Part shown: piece by piece, positions 53,983 through 62,229 of the stretch
Numbering within the stretch: the first letter of the stretch is position 1
Layout of the letters: the number at the start of each line of letters is the position of its first letter
NCBI GenBank assembly: GCA_026001145.1
Contig: BNZN01000002.1
Span: 1 to 64,000, forward strand
Origin: Clostridia bacterium
Lineage (GTDB): Bacteria > Bacillota > Clostridia > Oscillospirales > Ruminococcaceae
Direction: 5' to 3'
DNA: 64,000 nucleotides
Notes under the pieces: generated by a model
The model's database searches: none
What the model was told of the DNA's origin: nothing
What the model saw: only the letters and a program-made list of their open reading frames with translations
Position numbers and translations under genes: made by a program

Positions 53983-55335
53983 GTGTTCAAGAAGGAATCA
54001 TTTGAGAAGAAGCAGACTCTCTTCTGGATAGTGTCTGTGCTGATTCTCGCTGTTTTTTTTGTTTTGATGTTTTCCGGGGAAGATGTTTCTGAATTACCTG
54101 GGGATAGATTGCTTGATGTTAAGTTCAAAACAGTTAAGAAGATGGAAGTAACAAATCCAAACGGTGGTTATGTCATATGTAATGACGCTTCTGGGTTGCG
54201 GCTTCAATCGGTGGCCACGGAGCTTGTGGACATCGCCAAGTTGAAGGATTTTATTAATGATTTATTTGGTTCAAAAATAAGCAGAGTAGATGTTGACAGA
54301 ACTAAAGACACAAGCAATGCACAAGTTACTCTTAAAATAGAATGTAAAGGCAAAACTTTCAGCATTTTGGTCAGAGATGAAGCTCCGGCGGATCTTGGTT
54401 GCCACGTTAGTGTTTCGGGCAAACCAGGTGTTTATCTTCTGCCAAAATCCGCAGCGGATCCGCTTTTTTATTCTCATTTGGATTTTGTTTCAAAAGGATT
54501 GTTCAAGAATTTTGATGTTAGTGGCAATTTTGATGAAATGGTTTTTCTGGACTCTGGTGCGGATGCAGTTAGTGTTTTGAAAACAGCAGAAGAAAATTCT
54601 TTGGTGGTGACTAACAAAGGGAAAAAGATGCTCCTTTTGGATGCGTACAACGATCAGATTAACAAATTAGTTGGGTTGCAGGCCAATGCGGTGAAGGTGC
54701 TAGATCCAACACGAGAAGATCAAGAGACTTGTGGTGTTTTTACTCCGTATTTTCAGATAACAATAAAACGTGGAGCCATCTCAGAAACCATCAGAGTTAG
54801 CGAACCAGTTGACAATATGTGCTTTGTTTTGAGCGGTGATGGGCGTCGTATCCTTGAGTGTAATGCAGCGGATTTTGATTTTTTGAAGACAAAGTTTGAT
54901 GACCTTTGTAAGAAGCGTCTTGTTGAGGAGAATCTGGATAAAATCAAGAGTTTGGTGATTAAAAAGCAAAAAAAACATTTGAATGTGAAATTGCAAAATG
55001 CGTCAAATAGTGTGGAGGTAAACGGTAAGGAATCCACTGATGAGAAGATTATTTTGGGTTTGAATGATTTGCTTAAGTTACTAACCGAATTCCCGCTCAA
55101 GGAGAGTGTTTTGGGCGAATTGAACGAAGATAAACAACCGGAACTTTCCTTTGAGATTGGGTATGAATCTGGCGGGTTGGACAGTTATGAGTTTTGGGTG
55201 AACGATTCTAACGTGCATGTCAAATATGGCAAAAATGGTCTTTGCTTGGCGGCATTGGAGTCTGACCTGAAAAAGTTATTGGACGCGGTTGACACCTTGA
55301 TGGCAGATGCAGAAGCAACTGGTTTGCGAGTTTGA
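53983..55335 (+). CDS. Membrane-anchored DUF4340-like protein
   Basis: About 450 residues. A short cytoplasmic N-terminus, one membrane helix (LFWIVSVLILAVFFVLMF) and a large extracellular part with repeated beta-strand motifs (TVKKMEVTNPNGGYVICND, LVDIAKLKDFINDLFGSKIS) of the DUF4340 kind. These proteins often accompany Gld-type ABC exporters; none is visible here. GTG 53983 is preferred, 7 bases after GGAAG; ATGs at 53959 and 53968 lie at or just after the predicted transcript start. Function unknown. Confidence 0.65.
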   Translation: MFKKESFEKKQTLFWIVSVLILAVFFVLMFSGEDVSELPGDRLLDVKFKTVKKMEVTNPNGGYVICNDASGLRLQSVATELVDIAKLKDFINDLFGSKISRVDVDRTKDTSNAQVTLKIECKGKTFSILVRDEAPADLGCHVSVSGKPGVYLLPKSAADPLFYSHLDFVSKGLFKNFDVSGNFDEMVFLDSGADAVSVLKTAEENSLVVTNKGKKMLLLDAYNDQINKLVGLQANAVKVLDPTREDQETCGVFTPYFQITIKRGAISETIRVSEPVDNMCFVLSGDGRRILECNAADFDFLKTKFDDLCKKRLVEENLDKIKSLVIKKQKKHLNVKLQNASNSVEVNGKESTDEKIILGLNDLLKLLTEFPLKESVLGELNEDKQPELSFEIGYESGGLDSYEFWVNDSNVHVKYGKNGLCLAALESDLKKLLDAVDTLMADAEATGLRV

Positions 55336-55368
55336 ATTTGGGAGTTTAAAAAATTGGGAGAATTGTTA

Positions 55369-56150
55369 GTGTGTCGCAGTTTCGGAGCTGCTTTTGAGGA
55401 CGTTCGTAAGGTTTGGGGGTTGAATTCCGGTGAAAAAGTAATGATAGCAGGGCCTTGTGCGATATATGATGCTGTTTCGTTCGAAGAGACGGTGGCGTTT
55501 TTGAAAAGCTGGGGAACAAAACTTGTTCGTGCGGCGGCTTTTAAACCAAGAACATCTCCTTTCCTTATTCATTTCAGGGTTTGGGACATGATGCAAAACA
55601 GATTATTCAAGCAGTGAAGAAAAAATATGAAATGCGCTGTGTCACCGAAATAATGGACCCGAGAGCACTCGCAGACATCTTGGAATATGCTGATGTTTTG
55701 CAAATTGGAGCCAGAAATATGCAGAATTTCAGCTTGCTGAATGAAGTGGGTGGCTGTGGAAAGCCAATATTGCTGAAACGGGGATTTGCCTCCACTTTAG
55801 AGGAATTTATGCTGGCTGCGGAATATCTGGCAGTTCGTGGCAGCAGGTCAATTACCCTTTGTGAACGCGGAATAAGAGCTTCTCAGCCACATGTGCGGAA
55901 TATGATTGATATAGCGGCGATTCCACTTTTGAAAGTTGAAACAGATCTGCCAATTATCGTGGATTTGAGCCATTCTCTCGGGCGAACGGATATTGTGTGT
56001 GAAGTTGCTCGAGGGGTTATGGCAGCTGGTGCAGATGGAATTATGGTTGAAGTTATAAAAGAACCGAGTAAAGCAGCTTCTGATGCAAAACAACAACTTG
56101 ATTTTGGCGAGTATTCACAGCTGCTGAATGCGCTTAAAATAAGGGATTAG
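55369..56150 (+). pseudogene. aroF: 3-deoxy-7-phosphoheptulonate synthase, frameshifted
   Basis: A DAHP synthase of the short KDPG-aldolase-like class, first enzyme of the shikimate pathway. The first part has VMIAGPCAIYD and VRAAAFKPRTSP; the second has QIGARNMQNF, PILLKRGF, CERGIR, PIIVDLSHSLGR and GADGIMVEV. A 5-base tandem duplication (TCCTT twice, about 55557-55566) breaks the frame right after FKPRTSP; removing one unit restores YSFQGLGHDAKQ. All catalytic segments are otherwise preserved, so the damage looks recent. The start is probably GTG 55369, 8 bases after GGGAG. Confidence 0.88.
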
Positions 56151-56235
56151 GTCTGATTACTTTCCGAAATAATTAAACCACTACAAAACATTATGGCAAC
56201 TTTGCCGTTTTTTGTGACTTGCTTATTTTCCACAA

Positions 56236-56265
56236 TTGTGTTAGAATTTTCTCTCAGAGTATATT
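56236..56265 (+). promoter_or_regulatory. Probable dnaA promoter with adjacent DnaA-box-like site
   Basis: TTGTGT (56236-56241), 18 bases, TATATT (56260-56265). TTTTCCACA at 56226-56234 differs by one base from the DnaA box TTATCCACA. Confidence 0.5.
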
Positions 56266-56315
56266 CGGAAAGGAGAGTTGTCCGTCCAAAATTTCTTTTG
56301 GTGGTTATTTATGTT

Positions 56316-57665
56316 ATGACAAATTTAAATGATATTTTTACTAAGGTATGTGAATATTGTAAGGGGCAGATTTCCTCTGTTGGGTATAATCTGTGGATAG
56401 ATGTGATCGATCCGATTAGTATGGAGCATGATGTTGTTAACTTGGGGGTTAAGAGTTCTTTTCAGAAAAAAATCATTCTAGATAAGTATTCGACTTTGTT
56501 GCATTCTGCGTTTGAGGCTATTTTGGGGTTTCCGATAAAAATCGAGATCACCTGCAACGATGACAATCTGCAAAACAAGAGGTTATCTCGCAAAAATTCG
56601 TTTGATGAGTCGTTTTTGCAAGAAGACGCCGAAAAGCAAGAGCCAATTATTAATAATTATGAATATTGTTTCGCAAACTTCATTGTTGGGCCTTCTAACA
56701 AGTTTGCCCACGCGGCAGCGCTTGCGGTTGCTGCCAATCCCTCTGGTGCCTATAATCCCCTGTTTATTTATGGTGGGTCGGGGCTTGGGAAAACGCATCT
56801 TCTGTGTGCAATTTGCCACGAGATGCTGGAAAACAATCCTAAGTTCAATGTGCTTTACGTTAAGGGCGAAGAGTTTACAAACGAATTAATTGAAGCCATC
56901 GGGCGTGATTCAACAAAAGGTTTTCACGACAAATACCGCAAATCCGATGTTTTGTTGGTTGATGATATCCAGTTTATTGCGGGTAAAGAGCGCACTCAAG
57001 AGGAGTTCTTTCACACTTTCAATGAGCTTTATCAGGCGGGACGGCAGATTGTTTTGACTTCTGACAGGCCGCCCAAAGAGATCAGAACTCTTGAAGATCG
57101 GTTGCGCACGCGCTTTGAATGGGGGCTGATTGCAGACATTCAACCTCCGGATTTTGAAACTCGTGTTGCGATAATCAGACGAAAAGCCGAAGTTTTAGAG
57201 ATTAAAATTCCAGACGACGTTGCAGAATATATAGCTAACAGAATAAAAAACAACATTCGGCAGCTTGAAGGGGCTGTTAAGAAGTTGAAAGCTTATAGGA
57301 CTCTTGCGGGTACGGTTCCTTCTGTGGCGATTGCTCAAACGATTACCAAAGATATCTTGACCGAAGAGCAGCCACTCGAGTTGACCTTTGAAAAGATTAT
57401 TAGCGAAGTTGGCCGAACATTTGGAGCCACTGCTTCCGATCTTAAGTCTCAAAGGCGTGCTGCTCAGATTTCCAAAGCTCGTCAAGTCGCGATATATGTG
57501 GCGCGGGTGATTTTGGAATTGCCAACGGCGGCAATTGGTGAATATTTCGGCGGGCGAGATCATTCCACGATAATTTATTCACTTTCTAAGATCGAAAAAA
57601 CGCTCAGACAGGACGTTAAACTTAGAGAGATCGTTGATGACATAATAAAGAACATTAAGAAGTGA
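56316..57665 (+). CDS. dnaA: Chromosomal replication initiator DnaA
   Basis: A 449-residue initiator that binds DnaA boxes at oriC and melts the origin. Domain I (1-85) and a short linker are followed by the AAA+ domain with NPLFIYGGSGLGKTHLL and VLLVDDIQFIAGK, and by the DNA-binding domain IV with SKARQVAIYVARVI and GGRDHSTIIYS. ATG 56316 gives the usual N-terminus. dnaN does not follow; instead a broken secreted-protein gene does, so the classic dnaA-dnaN arrangement is lost. Confidence 0.95.
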   Translation: MTNLNDIFTKVCEYCKGQISSVGYNLWIDVIDPISMEHDVVNLGVKSSFQKKIILDKYSTLLHSAFEAILGFPIKIEITCNDDNLQNKRLSRKNSFDESFLQEDAEKQEPIINNYEYCFANFIVGPSNKFAHAAALAVAANPSGAYNPLFIYGGSGLGKTHLLCAICHEMLENNPKFNVLYVKGEEFTNELIEAIGRDSTKGFHDKYRKSDVLLVDDIQFIAGKERTQEEFFHTFNELYQAGRQIVLTSDRPPKEIRTLEDRLRTRFEWGLIADIQPPDFETRVAIIRRKAEVLEIKIPDDVAEYIANRIKNNIRQLEGAVKKLKAYRTLAGTVPSVAIAQTITKDILTEEQPLELTFEKIISEVGRTFGATASDLKSQRRAAQISKARQVAIYVARVILELPTAAIGEYFGGRDHSTIIYSLSKIEKTLRQDVKLREIVDDIIKNIKK

Positions 57666-57761
57666 TCACTTTGTGTTCTGTTTAATGTGCTTAAAAATTA
57701 ATAAATATTTTGAATTAATTTGGCTTATTCTCCGAAATTGTGTTTTTGGATTAAAAATGTA

Positions 57762-57790
57762 TTGACAAGCCATATATATTGTGATAAACT
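57762..57790 (+). promoter_or_regulatory. Promoter of the secreted-protein type
   Basis: TTGACA (57762-57767), 17 bases, TAAACT (57785-57790). A GAACCA / TGGTTC hairpin and CCGAAATTTGAAATCGAAAG leader follow. Confidence 0.7.
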
Positions 57791-57857
57791 AAGTAACATA
57801 GAGAACCAGGAGGTCTGGTTCCGAAATTTGAAATCGAAAGAAGAAAGAGGGATTTTT

Positions 57858-58832
57858 ATGAAAACCAAGAAAATGGCATCGTTTTTGCTGTGCACAGCGG
57901 TTGTGGCTAGTGCGATTTCCCTTTCACCAATTGTTGCGGCCGGTCGTCGCGACGACGTAACTATCAACGAAGAATTCCATAAGAGTGAAGAGCGCGAGCG
58001 GCAGCGGGTGGAGGCGGAACAAGAAATCGCGACCCGGCGCAAGTTGCTGTGTTGCGCGGAGCGGGAAGACAGCCGACAAAACGAGTACAAATCAGCGCAA
58101 TGCGCGCGTGAGCTGCGTGAACTGGCGGAAGCGCTGAAAGCATGTGTGGCTCGCGGTCGGACGCTCCTCAACGAGCGCCAAGCCGCCATACGAAACTAGC
58201 GCACCTCAGAGCAACGCACCCAAGCGTCACGCACACTGACGGAAACGCTGAAAGAGATCGGCGATCTTGCTCTGGCGGAGGCCGGTGCCGACCGGCGCCA
58301 AAAAGGCGAGCCGGCAGCACGCACGATCGGAGCACAGGACGAGGTATTTCGTCAAATGGCGCTACAGCCGATGGTGCACCGGCAAGTGCAGAGCAGGCAA
58401 GCGTTATTGCAGTCTTTAGCGGAAGCTTCTCCAAGCGCGCAGCGCAGCAAGCCTCTGTTGCAGTGGGGCGAGGAGCTCTGTGAGCGCATCATGCTAGAGT
58501 CGATACGCCGGAGGCAACTCGAACGCGAGGGGCCGGCTCTGGTTGCGGCCACCGACGCGCAGAACGAAACGTAAGTCGCTGCCGAAGGCAATGCGGTTAA
58601 TCCGGCGGCTATGCAAACGCCGGCAGAATCGACGCCGCCAAACGCTTTGTTGCCTAACTCGCTCGCGGGATCCGCCGACTCACCAGCGACAAACTTTTCC
58701 GTATCAACAGATTCCACATTGCCGGATTTGATTTTCGAAACAACAACAGCATCGGTAGACGGAAGTGACATGAGTGGCAGCAACAACTCACAAACAACGA
58801 CAGGTGGGAGTGCAACTAGCACGAACGAATAG
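57858..58832 (+). pseudogene. Modular secreted protein, copy B (two in-frame stops)
   Basis: ATG 57858 opens the family signal peptide (MKTKKMASFLLCTAVVASA ... IVAAGRR). One continuous frame runs to the family tail (NALLPNSL ... LPDLIFETTTASVDGSDMSG ... GGSATSTNE) at 58832, but it is interrupted by TAG at 58197-58199 and TAA at 58572-58574. The middle is GC-rich and forms Arg/Glu/Ala helices (SEERERQRVEAEQEIATRRK) unrelated to copies A and C. The stop-free remainder argues for recent damage. Readthrough is possible but unsupported. AGAGGG lies 6 bases before the start. Confidence 0.75.
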
Positions 58833-58885
58833 AGGGTATATGCAATCTTCGAAATTTGAAATCGAAAAAAGAAAGAAGGATTTTT

Positions 58886-59741
58886 ATGAAAACCAAGAAA
58901 AAATTAACATTATTGCTGGGCACAGCGGTTGTGGCTAGCGCGATTTCCCTTTCGTCAATTGTTGCGGCAGGCCGGCGGGAAGGGACACCACCACCAGCGG
59001 CGCGTGCGGTTGGTGGACAGCCCGGGTTTCCAACTCTGCGTGCTATGGCGCGACTCCTGCTGGCGGAGCATAGGAGCTCGCAAGAGGTTCTGACCGGTTC
59101 TGCCGGCGGCAACCGAAGCGAAACGCAGCGTGCGGAAACGCCGGGCACGGCGGTTCAGAACGGGCCGCGCGCGCGCAGCAACGGTCTCCAACGAGCGTCG
59201 GGAGAAGAACCGGCAAGCGATGAACGAGCCGACGAGAACCCATTCCCCGAGTCATTGGTACTCGCCATCGACGAAGTGATTCGAAAAGCTGATGACATCG
59301 TGCCGCTCGTGCGCGCGGAGCTGGACGCGCGCGGGTTGCCCACAGACGGCCTGTGGAAGGCATTTGTGCAAGTGGACCACTTGCGCTTGTCGTTGATAGG
59401 TCGCGGTTCCGTTCTGCTTGCCGTTGGCCAGGACGTGACTGAACAACAACGCGATAGCGAAGCGCAGCGCAACGAACATCAAGAGACATCGCAGAGAGTT
59501 GCGGGTTAATCCGCCTGCTACTCAAACGCCGGTAGAATCGACGTCAACAGACGCTTTATTGCCAAACTCACTCTCAGAATCCGTTGACTCATCAGCGACA
59601 GGTTTGGGGTTAACAAATTCAGCATTGTCGAATTCGATTTTCGAAACAACAAACACGGCATCGCTAGATGGAAGTGACATGAGTGGCAGCGCCGACTCAC
59701 AAACAACGACAGGCGGGAGTGCAACTAGCACGAACGAATAG
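58886..59741 (+). pseudogene. Modular secreted protein, copy C (frameshifted near the tail)
   Basis: Begins with signal peptide MKTKKKLTLLLGTAVVASA and reads 207 codons to a stop at 59507-59509. The middle is GC-rich and differs from copies A and B, apart from a short LRAMARLL similarity to copy A. Near 59495 GTTGCGGGTTAAT has one more G than GTTGCGGTTAAT in copy A; without it the frame enters the family tail (NPPATQTPVESTSTDALLPN ... GGSATSTNE) ending at 59741. No promoter precedes it: its leader follows directly on the end of copy B. Confidence 0.75.
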
Positions 59742-59763
59742 TAGAGTATATGCAATTAGAGAA

Positions 59764-59798
59764 GAAAAAAGAGAGGCCATCCGGAAGGGTGGCCTCTC
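59764..59798 (-). terminator. Terminator of recG, shared with the copy A unit
   Basis: Perfect stem GAGAGGCCATCC / GGGTGGCCTCTC (one G-T pair allowed) with GGAA loop at 59771-59798; on the minus strand it is followed by six T. It lies 38 bases past the recG stop. Confidence 0.8.
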
Positions 59799-59835
59799 GG
59801 CGAGTTCGCTTTATTGTGAAGATCTTGAACAGCTT

Positions 59836-61812
59836 CTAAAATTTTGAAGATTCAAAAATTTCTTTTGCGATCTCTTGTGCTTTTATGAGCAGGTTGGCAT
59901 TGTGGCAATCTGCAAGTTTAAAACTGAATGTTCCATATTGTTTGGTGCCAAAAAAATCACCTGGCCCCCTGATTTCAAGGTCAAATTCTGCAATTTCAAA
60001 GCCATTTGTGTGCTTTGCCACAAACTCCAGGCGTTTTTTCACTGCGGGGATGCCGCTGTCTGACAGCAAAATACAATAAGATTGCAGATCACTTCGGCCG
60101 ATTCTTCCTCGCAGCTGATGCAATTGTGCAAGGCCAAATTTTTCTGCATTTTCGATGAGGATAACTGTCGCATTTGGGACATCAATTCCAACTTCGATTA
60201 CGGTTGTTGAAACAAGAATCTGGGTTTGTTTCTCTTTGAAATCTTGCATTATTTGTTCTTTTTCTTTTTGTTTCAGCTTTCCGTGAATAAACCCAATTTT
60301 ATAGTCGGCAAATGGACCCTCTTGCAGTTCTTTTGTGTGCTTGATTACCGATTTCAAAGATTCGACTGATTCATCCTCCAGATCGTTTTCGTCCTCGGCT
60401 TCGATCAGCGGGCAGACAATGTAACACTGTCTGTTGTTTTTTAGTTCCCGCTTTATGAAATTATAAATTCTGTCGCGGTAGCTTGAATCCACAAAGCAGG
60501 TCTTCGCTGGCTTTCTGCCCGGCGGCATTTCGTCGATAATTGATATATCAAGGCCGTTATATGCCATCATAGCCAGAGTTCTTGGGATTGGTGTCGCAGA
60601 CATGATCATAATGTGTGGGTTTGGCCCTTTGGCTCCTAATTTTTGCCGCTGCGCAACGCCAAATTTGTGTTGTTCATCCACAACCACCAGGCCCAAGTTT
60701 TTGAATTCAACCAGATCGGAAATTAGCGCGCACGTGCCAACAGCGCAATCAACCTCACTCGTTCTTATCTGTTCTCGGATTTGGGTTTTTTTCGCTTTTG
60801 TGAGATACCCTGAAAGAATTTCAACTTTTATACCAAGGGATTCAAACAATTTTTTTATGTTGCCATGATGTTGGGTTGCCAAGATTTCGGTTGGTGCCAT
60901 GATTGCCGCCTGATACCCATTTTTGCAGGCGATATATATGCCGGCTATAGCTACCAGAGTCTTTCCGCACCCCACATCGCCTTGAATTAATCTGCGCATG
61001 ACCTTTTTTTCTTGCATGTTTGAAATTATTTCGTCGATTGCTCGTTTTTGCGCATTTGTGGGCTCAAACCCAACCGCTTCATAAAGTGGGGCAAGATCAA
61101 CATTTTCAATTTGCACTTGGCTCGGGATTTTCCGTTTATCTGTAAGTTTCAGAATATTGAGGCTAAAGTTAACTAACTCATCCAGTGCTAATCTTTTTTT
61201 TGCCGCTATAAGTGCCTCTTTGTTTTTTGGGAAGTGGATATTTTGAAACGCATATTCTAAAGTAACGAGATTCATCTCTTCTTTCGTCTTTTGCGAGATT
61301 AAATCTTGAAAGTGAGGAAGTTGCTGCAGTGCATCCTTGATGGTTGCCGCAACCATTCGGGAATTAAGACCTGCAGTCAGATTATATAAAGGTTGCATTG
61401 TTAAATCTGTTTCGAATTTCACAAACGATTTTAACTGCATTTGTAAAATTCCGTACGCTCTTGTTATTTTCCCCCAGAATAGGAACTCTTCGCCCAGAAC
61501 GAGCGCTTGGTATACATATTTTGCATTGAAAACTTTAACGTCCATCAGGTCTTCACCGTCAGTGATCGTGATTGTGTAGATCAGCAATCTTTTTTTGAGT
61601 GTGCTTTGCCTTTTGATAACTTTGCCATTTATTGCAAACGTCCCTTCGTCTCTGACCTCTCCTATTTTCAGAGGAGCGTTAAAATCTATGTAATTTCTGG
61701 GGAGATGCCAAATTAAATCGTCAATCGTGTGTATGCCTAATTTAGCATAGAGTTTCTGCCGTTTTTCTCCTACATTTTCAAGTTTTTTCACTTTGTCAGA
61801 AACATTCAGCAT
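59836..61812 (-). CDS. recG: ATP-dependent DNA helicase RecG
   Basis: A 658-residue branch-migration helicase for stalled forks. The N-terminal wedge domain with an OB fold (about 1-250) is followed by a superfamily 2 motor: Walker A QGDVGCGKTLVA, DEQHKFGVAQR, MSATPIPRTLA, then TTVIEVGIDVPNATVI and QLHQLRGRIGRSDLQSYC. The C-terminal TRG-like segment GDFFGTKQYG is present. Slightly shorter than E. coli RecG but complete. Confidence 0.95.
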   Translation of the reverse strand: MLNVSDKVKKLENVGEKRQKLYAKLGIHTIDDLIWHLPRNYIDFNAPLKIGEVRDEGTFAINGKVIKRQSTLKKRLLIYTITITDGEDLMDVKVFNAKYVYQALVLGEEFLFWGKITRAYGILQMQLKSFVKFETDLTMQPLYNLTAGLNSRMVAATIKDALQQLPHFQDLISQKTKEEMNLVTLEYAFQNIHFPKNKEALIAAKKRLALDELVNFSLNILKLTDKRKIPSQVQIENVDLAPLYEAVGFEPTNAQKRAIDEIISNMQEKKVMRRLIQGDVGCGKTLVAIAGIYIACKNGYQAAIMAPTEILATQHHGNIKKLFESLGIKVEILSGYLTKAKKTQIREQIRTSEVDCAVGTCALISDLVEFKNLGLVVVDEQHKFGVAQRQKLGAKGPNPHIMIMSATPIPRTLAMMAYNGLDISIIDEMPPGRKPAKTCFVDSSYRDRIYNFIKRELKNNRQCYIVCPLIEAEDENDLEDESVESLKSVIKHTKELQEGPFADYKIGFIHGKLKQKEKEQIMQDFKEKQTQILVSTTVIEVGIDVPNATVILIENAEKFGLAQLHQLRGRIGRSDLQSYCILLSDSGIPAVKKRLEFVAKHTNGFEIAEFDLEIRGPGDFFGTKQYGTFSFKLADCHNANLLIKAQEIAKEIFESSKF

Positions 61813-62229
61813 CTTAAATTTCTTCCTTCGTCTGTTTTTATTTTGGAGTCCAGCAATTTTCTCTCACATCTTTCAATGTTTTTCGCCTTTTCCATTATAT
61901 CAAAAAATATTTTTTAGTGCCACCTTTTTGTTCAAGATGAAGGGGTGCTCTTTTTATAAGCTGCAAGTCGGGGTTGTAAGTTGTTTTGATTGCTTCCGTG
62001 AAATCAAAACAATGATGTTATTCAAGTAACACAAACATAAAATTTCCAAAATATAGAAACAAAACGAGCAAAGTTAACAAAAATTTAACAACTGCAAAAT
62101 GGTTATGTGATAGACTACTGTCAATCAGCATTGTGTATAGAATATTCTTTGAAGAAAAGTAAAAAATATTAATTCTAACCATATATGGTTGCGTATTAAA
62201 ATGCGCAATGTAGATTGGTGGAAGAGTTT
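61813..62229. other. Divergent gap between recG and the AAA+ gene
   Basis: No gene. A/T-rich; contains the two palindromes at 62178-62209 close to the AAA+ start. Confidence 0.6.
62178..62209. promoter_or_regulatory. Two adjoining palindromes, candidate operator
   Basis: AACCATATATGGTT (62178-62191) is a perfect 14-bp palindrome. It overlaps TTGCGTATTAAAATGCGCAA (62190-62209), an inverted repeat with one mismatch. They end 20 bases before the AAA+ start, a position suited to a dimeric repressor. Confidence 0.45.

Noticed and set aside
56193-57857. Replication origin next to dnaA
   Set aside because: Only single DnaA-box-like sites with mismatches were seen, with no cluster of TTATCCACA or A/T-rich repeat unit, and dnaN is absent. 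GC skew could not be computed.
57858-58832. Stop-codon reassignment to explain in-frame TAG and TAA in copy B
   Set aside because: Both codons end normal housekeeping genes here (for example TAG after tRNA methylase and scfA, TAA after gyrB and ackA), and sister copies carry frameshifts that reassignment would not repair.
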